DNA of 64,000 bases. Source: Nitratireductor sp. (GTDB lineage: Bacteria > Pseudomonadota > Alphaproteobacteria > Rhizobiales > Rhizobiaceae). Position 1 is the first letter of the stretch. Every line of letters starts with the position of its first letter. The DNA lies in assembly GCF_017794765.1 (NCBI RefSeq), contig NZ_CP051236.1, forward strand, positions 1,469,753 to 1,533,752, given 5' to 3'. A program made the position numbers and the translations under genes. Below, piece after piece: positions 1 through 9,092 of the stretch. The notes under the pieces were generated by a model that worked only from the letters and a program-made list of their open reading frames with translations, was not told where the DNA came from and did not search any database.

Positions 1-351
1 GGTGGAAACGCGGTTGCCCCAACAGGGGGCAATGGCGTCGCTTCCGTGCCATATGGGCAGGGCCAGCACTGCGATTTGCGGTGAGGCCGATGAAAATTGG
101 TAGCCGCACGCATGGCCACTTACACATAGCGGGCATTGAGACGCGCGCGGATGCTCGCGACTGTCATCGGATGCCGTGCCGATCCCGTAGGTCGTACAAA
201 TGACGAAGCCATGGGAGACCGGTGCAGTCGCAGCCAGGGCCAGCGGCTGCAGCAGCCCCATTAGCAGCGAGATAATGCCAACCGCCGCGAAAAGCTTTGC
301 ATCGCGGCGCAGGCTCTCAAACCAGCTTTTGTTACCCGGCCATTGCGTCAT
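1..351 (-). CDS. DUF2946 family protein, 3' end beyond the window
   Basis: The frame reads on the minus strand from an ATG at 349-351 and runs open off the left edge, giving at least 117 residues. The visible part has a charged N-terminus, one hydrophobic signal-like segment (roughly residues 18-40, rich in Ala, Leu and Gly), then a short Cys-containing stretch and a CPLC motif near residue 72. An N-terminal hydrophobic segment followed by a Cys-Pro-x-Cys pair is the hallmark of DUF2946 proteins, small envelope proteins often found near copper or TonB-dependent uptake genes. The function is not established and the partner genes lie outside the window. No strong ribosome binding site is seen in front of the chosen ATG, so the start is uncertain. 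This frame is not a shadow of the neighbouring LOG gene, which ends at 413. Confidence 0.55.
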   Translation of the reverse strand, partial: MTQWPGNKSWFESLRRDAKLFAAVGIISLLMGLLQPLALAATAPVSHGFVICTTYGIGTASDDSREHPRASQCPLCVSGHACGYQFSSASPQIAVLALPIWHGSDAIAPCWGNRVST

Positions 352-412
352 CCACGAATGCCTAGCCGATTGCTGGCCGTGCCGCCAGTACCGCCGGCTG
401 CGGCATGGGAGC

Positions 413-1258
413 TCAGAGCTCGTAGAACTCGGCGATCTTGGCCCAGGCTTCTTCTGCCGTGTCGACAAAGGTGATCAGTTCGTCATCACCGGGAGAAATC
501 GTACCCTGTTCGGCCAGGAAGGCCAGATCGATCGCACCTTCCCAGAACTCCTTGCCAAACAGAACCACCGGTACCCGCTCCATGCGCCCGGTCTGAATAA
601 GCGTCAGGGTTTCGAACAGTTCGTCCATCGTGCCGAAGCCACCGGGGAACACGGCAACCGCCTTCGCCCGCATCATGAAGTGCATCTTGCGGATGGCAAA
701 GTAGTGGAAGTTGAAGCAGAGCTCCGGCGTCACATAAAGGTTTGGCGCCTGCTCATGCGGCAACACGATGTTGAGGCCGATGGAGGGCGCGCCGCAATCG
801 GCAGCACCACGATTGCCGGCTTCCATCACGCCCGGTCCACCGCCTGTCACCACCACATATTCGCGGTAATAGGATTTGGCCGATTCTTCCGAGCAAAGCC
901 GCGCGAAATTGCGGGCTTCCTGATAGTAGCGGCTGTTCTTTTCGAGGTTCTTTTTCTGCGTCTCGTTCTTGGCCGCCCAGGCCTCTCCTCCGGGCTCGGG
1001 CAGGCGCGCGCCGCCGAAAAGGATTACGGTGGAGCGAATGCCGCGCTCGGCAAGCACCATTTCCGGCTTCAGAAGTTCCAGTTGCAGGCGCACCGGGCGC
1101 AATTCGCGCCGCGTCATGAAGTCTTCGTCGTCCCAGGCAAGACGATAGGTTTCCGCGCGTGTTTGCGGTGTGTCGGGCACTTGCCGCGAACGGCGCAGAT
1201 CCTCATCGGAATGCGGTAGAGGCGTCCAGCCGTTCTCGTCTTTCGAATCCATCGTCAT
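413..1258 (-). CDS. LOG family protein (Rossmann-fold, lysine decarboxylase-like)
   Basis: A 281-residue protein of the LOG/TIGR00730 family. Known members are cytokinin riboside 5'-monophosphate phosphoribohydrolases or related nucleotide 5'-monophosphate glycosidases; the old name 'lysine decarboxylase' is misleading. Two family motifs are plain: GGGPGVMEA at about residues 139-147 and PGGFGTMDE at about 205-213, with the substrate-contacting Arg-Lys pair in FAIRKMHF near 190. An extra N-terminal part of about 75 residues marks the longer bacterial type. It is divergent from dapD, with 138 bases between the two starts. The true substrate in this organism cannot be read from the sequence; nucleotide salvage is the likely role. 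Confidence 0.9.
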   Translation of the reverse strand: MTMDSKDENGWTPLPHSDEDLRRSRQVPDTPQTRAETYRLAWDDEDFMTRRELRPVRLQLELLKPEMVLAERGIRSTVILFGGARLPEPGGEAWAAKNETQKKNLEKNSRYYQEARNFARLCSEESAKSYYREYVVVTGGGPGVMEAGNRGAADCGAPSIGLNIVLPHEQAPNLYVTPELCFNFHYFAIRKMHFMMRAKAVAVFPGGFGTMDELFETLTLIQTGRMERVPVVLFGKEFWEGAIDLAFLAEQGTISPGDDELITFVDTAEEAWAKIAEFYEL

Positions 1259-1396
1259 TTATCCGTCCTTTGGCGCGTCCCCGCGCGATCCCGAGATTGA
1301 CCCCCAGTGACGCTTCGCATAGTTTCCGCGCCGACCTGGGTCATTTTCCCAAACTATGGCTGAGCCTTTAACAGCTTGTTCAATGGAGCCGCAAGC

Positions 1397-2251
<855 letters not shown>

Positions 2252-2270
2252 CGAGCGGCGGAGAAGCGCA

Positions 2271-2642
2271 ATGCCCAAGGGACAGATAGCCTGGCTGTTT
2301 TTCGGCTTTTCCGGAAGGGTGAGCCGCGCCGCCTTTTTCCTGGCGGGCATGCTTCTGGCTGTCCTGCAGGCCTTCGCGCTCTATCGTTTCACCCTGGCGC
2401 CGGAAGGCAGCGGCGCCAGCGGCATGTGGGCGCTGCTTTTCTGGGGCCTCTTCTTCGTTTCGGTCTTTTCCTCGGTGGCGCTCGGCGTCAAGCGTCTGCA
2501 TGATTTCGGCAAGCCCGGCATTTTTGCTGTCGCGCTCTTTATCCCGATGGTGTCGATCCTCGCCTTCATCGTGCTGTGCCTCTATCCGGGCGATGCGGGC
2601 GCAAACGAATATGGCGATCGGACAAACGCGCCGAAGCAATAG
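2271..2642 (+). CDS. DUF805 family inner-membrane protein
   Basis: A 123-residue membrane protein. It opens with a short amphipathic part containing [13 protein letters not shown], the usual start of DUF805 proteins (F-x-G-R-x-x-R-x-x-F/Y-W). Three hydrophobic segments follow at about residues 25-45, 58-78 and 90-112, with the conserved '[10 protein letters not shown]' loop (R-x-H-D-x-x-x-x-G) between the second and third. The biochemical function of the family is unknown. The start at 2271 has a GGAG eight bases upstream, and the gene sits 19 bases after dapD and 47 bases before dapE. It is therefore probably co-transcribed with the diaminopimelate genes, without a known part in that pathway. 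Confidence 0.85.
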   Translation: MPKGQIAWLFFGFSGRVSRAAFFLAGMLLAVLQAFALYRFTLAPEGSGASGMWALLFWGLFFVSVFSSVALGVKRLHDFGKPGIFAVALFIPMVSILAFIVLCLYPGDAGANEYGDRTNAPKQ

Positions 2643-2689
2643 AAGGTTTGCCGCGTGACAGGCACGTCCTGTTGGATTATCCCTTGCGC

Positions 2690-3877
2690 ATGACACTGCC
2701 GACCGATCCCGCCGCAAACCTTGCCGAACTCATTCGCTGCCCTTCCGTCACACCGGTGGAAGGTCAGGCGCTTTCCGTGCTTCAGGGCATGTTGAAAGCG
2801 CTCGACTGCACCGTCGAACGCCCGGTCTTCTCCGAAGAAGGCACGCCCGACATCGAAAATCTCTATGGCAAGCTCGCGGGCGAGGGCCCGCATCTCATGT
2901 TTGCCGGTCATACCGATGTCGTGCCGCCGGGCGATGAGAGCGCCTGGAGACATCCGCCCTTTGCCGCCGCCATTGCAGATGGCCAGATGTATGGCCGGGG
3001 CGCCGTGGACATGAAGGGCGGCATCGCCTGTTTCGTTGCCGCACTCGCGCGCTATGTGGAAGCCCACGGCAAGCCGAAAGGCTCCGTTTCCTTCCTCATC
3101 ACCGGCGACGAGGAAGGCCCGGCGCTTAACGGCACGGTCAAGCTTCTCGAATGGGCCGCGGAGCGTGGCGAAAAATGGGACGCCTCGATTGTCGGCGAAC
3201 CCACAAATCCGGACCGGCTCGGCGACATGATCAAGATCGGCCGGCGTGGTTCGCTCACCGGTCGCATCACCGTCAATGGCCGTCAGGGGCACGTCGCCTA
3301 TCCGCACCGGGCAGACAATCCGGTGCCGGGCCTCATGCAGCTGCTTGAAGCGCTGCTTGAGACGCCTTTCGATGAAGGCACGGCGGATTTTCAGCCAAGC
3401 AATCTGGAAGTCACCACGGTCGATGTGGGCAACACAGCCACCAACGTCATCCCGGCCAGGGCCACGGCGGTCTTCAACATCCGCTTCAATGACACGTGGA
3501 GCGTTGAAAGCCTGCAGGCCGAAATCCACAACCGTCTCGACCGTGCCGCAGCGGAAAACCGTCTGCGCAGGGGCGCTGAACAGCCGGTCGAATTCGACAT
3601 CGACTGGCTTGGCCGCCCGAGCCCCGTTTTCCTGACGCGGGACGAAAAACTGATCGAGACCCTGTCGGTTTCGATCGAGTCCGTGGTCGGGTCGCGTCCA
3701 CAACTCTCCACCTCCGGCGGCACGTCCGATGCACGCTTCATCAAGGATTATTGCCCCGTCGTGGAGTTTGGTCTTGTCGGCCAGACCATGCACATGGTCG
3801 ATGAACGGGTGGCACTGTCCGACCTCGAAACCCTGACGCAGATCTATCTGCGCTTCCTTGAAGACTGGTTTGCCTGA
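2690..3877 (+). CDS. dapE: succinyl-diaminopimelate desuccinylase
   Basis: DapE hydrolyses N-succinyl-LL-diaminopimelate to LL-diaminopimelate and succinate, two steps after DapD. It is an M20-family dinuclear zinc enzyme of 395 residues. Visible metal and catalytic residues are His74 and Asp76 in [12 protein letters not shown], Asp107 in [10 protein letters not shown], and the Glu pair 141-142 in [14 protein letters not shown] near the C-terminus is also typical. The central dimerisation domain spans about residues 180-290. The frame is open upstream to 2576, but the family begins with the [26 protein letters not shown] start, so ATG 2690 is chosen although its ribosome binding site is weak. 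A membrane protein gene starts three bases downstream. Confidence 0.96.
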   Translation: MTLPTDPAANLAELIRCPSVTPVEGQALSVLQGMLKALDCTVERPVFSEEGTPDIENLYGKLAGEGPHLMFAGHTDVVPPGDESAWRHPPFAAAIADGQMYGRGAVDMKGGIACFVAALARYVEAHGKPKGSVSFLITGDEEGPALNGTVKLLEWAAERGEKWDASIVGEPTNPDRLGDMIKIGRRGSLTGRITVNGRQGHVAYPHRADNPVPGLMQLLEALLETPFDEGTADFQPSNLEVTTVDVGNTATNVIPARATAVFNIRFNDTWSVESLQAEIHNRLDRAAAENRLRRGAEQPVEFDIDWLGRPSPVFLTRDEKLIETLSVSIESVVGSRPQLSTSGGTSDARFIKDYCPVVEFGLVGQTMHMVDERVALSDLETLTQIYLRFLEDWFA

Positions 3878-3879
3878 CG

Positions 3880-4473
3880 ATGCCCTCATTCGCCGAGATC
3901 CAGCAGTATCTTGCCGGTGTCTGGCGCATGATGATGGGGCGCTCCGAAGGCCTGCGCCTGCTCGATCTGTCGGCAGACGGCTTCTGGAACTCGTTCTTCG
4001 CCATCCTTGTTGCCTTTCCGCCAATGGTCGTTGGGTGGGCTGCGATCTCTAACGAGCTGGCTGGCGTTGAGATTTTCGCCTCCCGCTTCTCGCTGTTCAC
4101 ACGCTTGATGATGACGGATCTCGCCACCTGGATCGTGCCCTATGCCATCCTGGCGCTTGCCGCGCGCCCGGCCGGCATTGCCGACCGGTTTGTGCATTAC
4201 GTGGTGGCAAACAACTGGGCGTCGGCGCTGTTCGCCTGGGTCACGCTCCCGGCCATGCTCATGCGGCTGCTTTTCCCCGAGGCCGCGGATCTTGCAAATC
4301 TTGTCACCTTCCTGATCTTCCTTGCAACGATGGTTCTCTCCTGGCGGCTCACAAACGTCGCCATCGGCAAAGGACCGGCTGTCGCCACAGCCGTCTTCGC
4401 AGCCATGTTCGCGGCCTCGCTTGCCGTTCTGTTCACTTTTGAAGGATTGCTTGGGCTCACACGCGCCGGATAG
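3880..4473 (+). CDS. conserved membrane protein of unknown function downstream of dapE
   Basis: A 197-residue protein I do not recognise by family name. It has a soluble N-terminal part of about 45 residues (MPSFAEIQQYLAGVWRMM) and then about four hydrophobic segments, at roughly 46-65, 82-103, 118-150 and 158-190. No catalytic motif is apparent. It starts two bases after the dapE stop, so it is very probably translated from the same message. It converges with truA, whose stop lies about 40 bases away on the other strand. Base composition matches the neighbours, so it looks like a resident gene rather than an acquired one. No link to lysine synthesis beyond the operon position can be claimed. 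Confidence 0.75.
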   Translation: MPSFAEIQQYLAGVWRMMMGRSEGLRLLDLSADGFWNSFFAILVAFPPMVVGWAAISNELAGVEIFASRFSLFTRLMMTDLATWIVPYAILALAARPAGIADRFVHYVVANNWASALFAWVTLPAMLMRLLFPEAADLANLVTFLIFLATMVLSWRLTNVAIGKGPAVATAVFAAMFAASLAVLFTFEGLLGLTRAG

Positions 4474-4513
4474 GGCGAAGCTGGCAGCGGCTCGCAGTCA
4501 AGCCCACGGGCGT

Positions 4514-5257
4514 TCAGTAATCCACGCGCGTCAGGTATAGCCCATGCGGCGGGGCAACCGGGCCGCATGCCTTGCGGTCGCGGGCCTCCAGCGCCCGGGT
4601 CACATCGTCCGCGCTCCAGCCGCCTTCGCCCACCCGTTTCAGCGTGCCGGCAAAGGAGCGCACCTGATTGTGCAGGAAGGAACGGGCCGAGGCGCGGATT
4701 TCAACGAATTCCCCGTTGCGCGCCACCTCCAGCTTTTCCAGCGTCTTGATCGGGCTCTTCGCCTGGCACTGGGCCGCGCGGAACGTGGTGAAATCATGGG
4801 TTCCAACCAGCCGCTGCGCGGCCTCATGCATAGCCTCTGCATCGAGCGGTGCCGCCACATGCCAGGCATGGGCGCGGTCAACGGTCAATGGTGGGCGGCG
4901 GTTGTGAATGCGGTAGAGATAGTGCCGCGCCCTGGCGGAAAACCGGGCGTCGAAATCATCTGGCACCTGCGCGGCCTCGATCACCGCAACCGTTTCCTCG
5001 GCCATTGCAAGATGCGCGTTGATTGCGTTCTGCACGGTGCGCGCTGTCCAGTCGCGCGAAAGGTTGAAATGCGCCACCTGCGCCAGCGCATGAACACCTG
5101 TATCGGTGCGTCCGGCACCGAAAAGCGTTACCTCTTCACCGGAAAAGGCGGCAATGGCATTCTCAATTGCCGCCTGCACCGAATGGTGTTTGGCCTGCCG
5201 CTGCCAGCCGAAATAGGGTCCGCCATCATACTCGATGTCGATGCGGAAGCGCGCCAT
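4514..5257 (-). CDS. truA: tRNA pseudouridine(38-40) synthase
   Basis: TruA converts uridines 38-40 of the tRNA anticodon arm to pseudouridine. The protein has 247 residues, the family length. The catalytic Asp is residue 52 in [11 protein letters not shown], preceded by the N-terminal [10 protein letters not shown] substrate motif. The second half contains the [15 protein letters not shown] segment typical of the fold. It is the last gene of a minus-strand block def, fmt, GNAT, truA, with only two bases between the GNAT stop and the truA start, which suggests coupled translation. It converges with the membrane protein gene after dapE. Confidence 0.97.
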   Translation of the reverse strand: MARFRIDIEYDGGPYFGWQRQAKHHSVQAAIENAIAAFSGEEVTLFGAGRTDTGVHALAQVAHFNLSRDWTARTVQNAINAHLAMAEETVAVIEAAQVPDDFDARFSARARHYLYRIHNRRPPLTVDRAHAWHVAAPLDAEAMHEAAQRLVGTHDFTTFRAAQCQAKSPIKTLEKLEVARNGEFVEIRASARSFLHNQVRSFAGTLKRVGEGGWSADDVTRALEARDRKACGPVAPPHGLYLTRVDY

Positions 5258-5259
5258 GG

Positions 5260-5763
5260 TCAGAGCCCGCCAAAGGCTGAAGCATAAACGAGTTTTCCTG
5301 TGCTGGGTGCGTCATCACCCCAGCGCACCGCCTGCAGTGCCTCGCACTGATACGCGCTCTCGAACTTTGCGGCATCTTCATGCCGATAGCCGAAACGGCC
5401 ATAATAAGCAGGCTCGCCCAGAACAACAGACAGCGTTTCGCCGGTGGTGATCAAACGCCGATGGGCCTCCTCGACAAGCCGCGCAGCGATACCCTGTCGC
5501 TGGTGGGTGGGCGAAACGGCAAGCGGGGCGAGTGCCACGGCGGGAAAGCGGGTGTCGCCGTTCACGACATGAAGGCGCGAGAAGAGCACATGACCGCACA
5601 CCACGCCTTCAGTTTCAGCCACGAGCGAGAGAACCACGTCGCCATCAGCATGCAACGACTGAACGAGACCCGCCTCGCCATCGCCATCAAAGGCGGTGCA
5701 TAGCAGGGCATGAACCGCGTCGCGGTCGGCAATGGTTTCGATACGAATGTTCATTGCGCTCAT
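5260..5763 (-). CDS. GNAT family N-acetyltransferase
   Basis: A 167-residue acetyltransferase of the GNAT fold, close to the YhbS type. The N-terminal strand-helix ([20 protein letters not shown]) is followed by the acetyl-CoA motif [23 protein letters not shown] at about residues 82-104, with the Q-x-x-G-I/x-A pyrophosphate loop. The substrate is unknown. The start ATG at 5761-5763 overlaps the fmt stop (ATGA), and truA starts two bases after its stop, so it sits inside a translation-related operon. A second in-frame ATG lies at 5754. An N-terminal protein or small-molecule acetylation role is possible but not shown. Confidence 0.88.
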   Translation of the reverse strand: MSAMNIRIETIADRDAVHALLCTAFDGDGEAGLVQSLHADGDVVLSLVAETEGVVCGHVLFSRLHVVNGDTRFPAVALAPLAVSPTHQRQGIAARLVEEAHRRLITTGETLSVVLGEPAYYGRFGYRHEDAAKFESAYQCEALQAVRWGDDAPSTGKLVYASAFGGL

Positions 5764-6695
5764 GGAAGTACGGTTCCTTTTTCCAGATTGACACCGCGCA
5801 GGAAATCCTGGGCCTGCATCGGTTTGCCGCCGGCGCGTTGCACGCTGGTCAGTCGCACTGCGCCATCGCCGCAGGCGATCGTCAGCTGTTCATCCAGCAC
5901 TTCACCCGGCGCGCCTTCGCTCTTGCCGATCTCCGCACGCAAAAGTTTGACGCGCTCGGGCTTGCCGCCGAAGGTCATCTCGCACCATGCACCGGGAAAG
6001 GGCGAAAGCCCGCGAATGTGATCGTGCACCGCGCGTGCCGGGCGGGTCCAGTCGGCGCGGGTTTCGTCCTTCAGGATCTTTTTGGCATAGGTCGCGCCCT
6101 CGTCGGGTTGCGGTGTCAGCGTCAATGTTCCCTTTTCGAGCGCGTCCATGGCTTCGACCATAAGGGAAGCACCCGCATCCTTCAGAACATCATGCAGTTC
6201 GCCCCCGGTCATATCGGAGGTGATGGCCACGCGCGTTGTCATGGCAACGGGACCGGTGTCGAGGCCTTCGTCCATTTTCATCACCATCATGCCGGTCTCG
6301 GTATCGCCGGCCATGATCGCACGCTGGATGGGGGCAGCACCCCGCCAGCGGGGGAGAAGCGAGGCGTGTCCGTTGAAACAGCCGAGCCGCGTTCCGTCCA
6401 GAATGGGTTTGGGTAGAAGAAGCCCGTAGGCCACCACGATGGCGGCATCCGCATCGAGTGCAGAAAATGCGGCCTGCTCGTCCTCAGCCTTGAGCGATTT
6501 CGGGGTTCGAACCTCGATGCCGAGCGCTTCTGCGGCCTGATGAACGGGCGATTTGGTGAGTTCCAGTCCACGCCGTCCGGCAGGTCGCGGCGGCTGCGAG
6601 TAGACGGCGACGATCTCGTGCCCGGCCTCAGCCAGCGCCTGAAGGGTGGCAACGGAGAAATCCGGAGTGCCCATGAAGATGAGACGAAGTGCCAT
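5760..6695 (-). CDS. fmt: methionyl-tRNA formyltransferase
   Basis: Fmt formylates the amino group of Met-tRNAfMet using 10-formyl-tetrahydrofolate, which is needed for initiation. The 311-residue protein begins [15 protein letters not shown], the standard start. The catalytic triad is visible: Asn108 and His110 in [18 protein letters not shown], and Asp146 in EGLDTGP. The C-terminal oligonucleotide-binding-like domain begins near residue 205. The open frame extends upstream to 6926 but that part has no family similarity, so 6695 is the start. It lies 124 bases downstream of def and overlaps the GNAT gene by four bases. Def removes the formyl group that Fmt adds, so the two are functionally paired. 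Confidence 0.97.
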   Translation of the reverse strand: MALRLIFMGTPDFSVATLQALAEAGHEIVAVYSQPPRPAGRRGLELTKSPVHQAAEALGIEVRTPKSLKAEDEQAAFSALDADAAIVVAYGLLLPKPILDGTRLGCFNGHASLLPRWRGAAPIQRAIMAGDTETGMMVMKMDEGLDTGPVAMTTRVAITSDMTGGELHDVLKDAGASLMVEAMDALEKGTLTLTPQPDEGATYAKKILKDETRADWTRPARAVHDHIRGLSPFPGAWCEMTFGGKPERVKLLRAEIGKSEGAPGEVLDEQLTIACGDGAVRLTSVQRAGGKPMQAQDFLRGVNLEKGTVLP

Positions 6696-6819
6696 GCCGC
6701 GTGTCCGATGCGTCCAGTCAGTCAAACGAGCGCACCCGCGCTCTTGCGGTGCTTGAAGCGGATTTATCCACTTCCGGTCAAGCCCTGCTGGGCCAATTGC
6801 CTCACCTGGCGGGAGTGGG

Positions 6820-7350
6820 TTAGCCGACCATGCGCGCTGGCGGGCGATCCTTGGCAAGCTTCCTGAACTTGCGCACCACCATGTCGCGCTTGAGCTTCGA
6901 CAGATAATCGATGAACAAAACACCATTCAGGTGGTCGATCTCGTGCTGAAGGCAGGTGGCGAGCAGACCGTTGGCCTCGACGCTCTGTTGCTTTCCGTCG
7001 AGATCGAAATAATTGACGGTCACACCGGCAGGACGTTCCACCTCCGCATAGTAGTCAGGGATGGAAAGGCAGCCTTCCTCGTGCACGTTGCGCGCATCGG
7101 TGCTCGCGACGATCTCGGGATTGATCACCACCATGGGTGCAGGCTCTTCGTCCTTTTCCGAAACATCGATCACCAGCATGCGCAATGGTTCACCCACCTG
7201 GATGGCGGCAAGGCCGATGCCTGGCGCGTCATACATGGTTGCCAGCATGTCGTTGGCAAATGTGCGCAATTGATCATCAAAGCGCTCGACCGGCTTGGAG
7301 GTTTCACGCAGGATCGGGTCGGGAAGAAGAACTAGCGGTCTAATCGTCAT
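6820..7350 (-). CDS. def: peptide deformylase
   Basis: Def removes the N-formyl group from nascent proteins. All three deformylase motifs are present in the 176-residue product: [10 protein letters not shown] (44-53), EEGCLS with metal ligand Cys94, and QHEIDHLNG with ligands His136 and His140 and catalytic Glu137. The chosen ATG at 7350 gives the usual start [12 protein letters not shown]; the longer open frame to 7395 adds residues not seen in the family. It heads the def-fmt-GNAT-truA block and is divergent from rmuC, with about 98 bases between the starts. The C-terminal tail is basic, as in other alphaproteobacterial deformylases. Confidence 0.97.
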   Translation of the reverse strand: MTIRPLVLLPDPILRETSKPVERFDDQLRTFANDMLATMYDAPGIGLAAIQVGEPLRMLVIDVSEKDEEPAPMVVINPEIVASTDARNVHEEGCLSIPDYYAEVERPAGVTVNYFDLDGKQQSVEANGLLATCLQHEIDHLNGVLFIDYLSKLKRDMVVRKFRKLAKDRPPARMVG

Positions 7351-7397
7351 GGCGTTCAGGTAAGCCCTGCCTGTGAGAACGTCAATACAGAACACTT

Positions 7398-7412
7398 GTT
7401 CACGTTTTGGTC
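7398..7412 (+). promoter_or_regulatory. near-match to the alphaproteobacterial LexA (SOS) box upstream of rmuC
   Basis: The def/rmuC divergent region contains GTTC-N7-GGTC, one base away from the GTTC-N7-GTTC LexA box known in alphaproteobacteria. It lies about 40 bases in front of rmuC, a DNA-maintenance gene, which makes SOS control plausible. A 4+4 motif with one mismatch can arise by chance, so this is a weak call. Confidence 0.2.
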
Positions 7413-7448
7413 TTATGATGGTATCACGAATCGTCTAGAGTGCCGGCC

Positions 7449-8717
7449 ATGAATGAGATGTCCGATATTTTTGCCACGCCCGTGGCGCAGTTCGGGGCCA
7501 GCACGTTTACGCTTGGCCAGCTCCTGCTTGCCGGCGGTTTCCTGCTTTTTGCGCTGATGATCGCGCTTGTTACCGGGCTGTGGCGCGCGGCGCGCGCCCG
7601 CGCGGTGGCGGCGGCAGAGGCCGCCCAGCACGCCCGCGAGGCGGAGGCACGCATGGCCGAGCTCACCCGGGCACAGGCCGAGCTTCAGGGGCGTATGGGC
7701 TCGATTGCCGAAGTCTTCGGCAGCAGGCAGGCGGAATTGACCAAGGCCCTTTCAGAGCGGCTCGATGGCATGAGTTCGCGGCTTGGCCAGTCCATCACCG
7801 AGCAGACCAAGTCGACCCATGAAAATCTCGCAAAGCTGCAGGAGCGGCTGGCGGTCATCGACACGGCACAGAACAACATTCAGTCGCTCGCCGGCCAGGT
7901 GGTCCAGCTTCAGCAGATCCTCTCCAACAAGCAGACGCGCGGCGCCTTTGGCCAGTCGCGTATGGAGGCGATCATTGCCGACGGTCTGCCGCACACGGCC
8001 TATGAATTCCAGGCGACGCTTTCCAATGGCAGCCGGCCCGACTGTATCGTCAAGATGCCCAATGATGCGCCATCACTGGTGATCGATGCCAAATTCCCGC
8101 TGGAGGCATGGAATGCCATCCGTGCGGCATCCGAAGGCGAGGGCGGTTCGCCCGAAGCCCGAAAAGCCGCCGAATCGGCGTTTCGCCGGGATGTGGAGGT
8201 GCATATCAAGGCGATCTCGGAAAAGTATCTCCTGACCGGCGAGACGCAGGACACGGCCTTCATGTTCGTGCCGTCGGAATCGATTTTCGCCGAAATCCAC
8301 GAGAATTTCGAAAACCTTGTCCAAAGGGCGCACCGGGCACGGGTGGTGATTGTTTCGCCTTCGCTCCTGATGCTTTCGATTCAGGTCATTCAGGCCGTTC
8401 TGAAGGATGCGCGCATGCGCGAGCAGGCACATTTGATCCAGGCCGAAGTGGTGCGTCTCATGGAGGATGTCGGCCGGCTCGATGACCGGGTTCGCAAGCT
8501 GCAAACCCATTTTATGCAGGCGAACAAGGACATCGACATGATCCTCACCTCGACCGACAAGGTCACCAAGCGCGGGGCTAAGATCGAGGCGCTGGAGCTG
8601 GGCGCGGGCGAGACCGAGAAGTCCGGTGGAAGTGACAACCGCCTCGCTCCCAAGAAGCCGAACGACGAGGGCGGACCGGGATCCGGCCAGTTGCGGCTGC
8701 GCGTGGTTGACGAATAG
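7449..8717 (+). CDS. rmuC: RmuC family DNA recombination protein
   Basis: A 422-residue RmuC-family protein. Members limit inversions between short inverted repeats and carry a PD-(D/E)XK-type nuclease-like core. An N-terminal membrane anchor (about residues 20-45) is followed by a long coiled coil (about 50-155, rich in Ala, Glu, Gln and Arg) and the conserved core starting near LSNKQTRGAFGQSRMEAI, with the signature VIDAKFPLEAW near residue 220. A GTG at 7440 and an ATG at 7458 are alternative starts; none has a strong ribosome binding site. The C-terminal 40 residues are low-complexity and charged. It is divergent from def and followed by an ArsR-type regulator. Confidence 0.93.
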   Translation: MNEMSDIFATPVAQFGASTFTLGQLLLAGGFLLFALMIALVTGLWRAARARAVAAAEAAQHAREAEARMAELTRAQAELQGRMGSIAEVFGSRQAELTKALSERLDGMSSRLGQSITEQTKSTHENLAKLQERLAVIDTAQNNIQSLAGQVVQLQQILSNKQTRGAFGQSRMEAIIADGLPHTAYEFQATLSNGSRPDCIVKMPNDAPSLVIDAKFPLEAWNAIRAASEGEGGSPEARKAAESAFRRDVEVHIKAISEKYLLTGETQDTAFMFVPSESIFAEIHENFENLVQRAHRARVVIVSPSLLMLSIQVIQAVLKDARMREQAHLIQAEVVRLMEDVGRLDDRVRKLQTHFMQANKDIDMILTSTDKVTKRGAKIEALELGAGETEKSGGSDNRLAPKKPNDEGGPGSGQLRLRVVDE

Positions 8718-8733
8718 TTCGAATATTTTCGAA
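8718..8733. promoter_or_regulatory. paired TTCGAA palindromes, candidate ArsR operator
   Basis: Immediately after the rmuC stop, two TTCGAA half-sites are separated by four bases (TATT), making a symmetrical element about 45 bases in front of the ArsR-type start at 8776. The AT-rich stretch around it can also hold promoter elements. Position and symmetry fit autoregulation by the downstream ArsR-family repressor, but no binding data can be read from sequence. Confidence 0.45.
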
Positions 8734-8775
8734 ATAGTATTGACCGTCTCTGAGTGCACGCGTAGACGCCTGCAG

Positions 8776-9090
8776 ATGGAACATGAGACAGCCTCCAGCC
8801 AGCTTGAAGCGCTGGGCAATGCCATTCGCCTCCGCATCTACCGCATGCTGGTGCGCGCGGGTGGTGAAGGCATGCCCGTCGGTGCGCTTCAGGAGCGCTT
8901 GTCCATGCCGGCCTCCACGCTTTCGCATCATTGCAAGAAGCTTCTGGAGACCGGGTTGATCACGCGTGAACGGCGCGGCACCACGCTGATCTGCCGCGCG
9001 CATTACCCTGCCATGCATGCCTTGATCGGGTATCTGGCCGATGAGTGCTGTGCCGACAGCACCACCAGTTCAACCCGGGGAGAGCACTGA
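8776..9090 (+). CDS. ArsR family transcriptional regulator
   Basis: A 104-residue winged-helix repressor of the ArsR/SmtB family. The helix-turn-helix covers about residues 35-65 (MPVGALQERLSMPASTLSHHCKKLLETGLI). Cysteines that could sense arsenic or another thiophilic ligand are Cys53 and Cys73 and an adjacent pair Cys91-Cys92 in a C-terminal ECCAD. The classical ELCVCDL site is absent, and the C-terminal Cys pair recalls the Acidithiobacillus-type As(III) sensor. The start at ATG 8776 removes upstream residues without family similarity. It is followed two bases later by an MFS transporter gene, so the pair is very probably one operon with the palindrome at 8718-8733 as operator. Confidence 0.88.
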   Translation: MEHETASSQLEALGNAIRLRIYRMLVRAGGEGMPVGALQERLSMPASTLSHHCKKLLETGLITRERRGTTLICRAHYPAMHALIGYLADECCADSTTSSTRGEH

Positions 9091-9092
9091 TC

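Noticed and set aside
200..1219. Plus-strand open frame of 339 codons at the left end
   Set aside because: It lies opposite the LOG gene with clear motifs on the minus strand; the translation is Arg/His/Gly-rich with no domain, a composition shadow.
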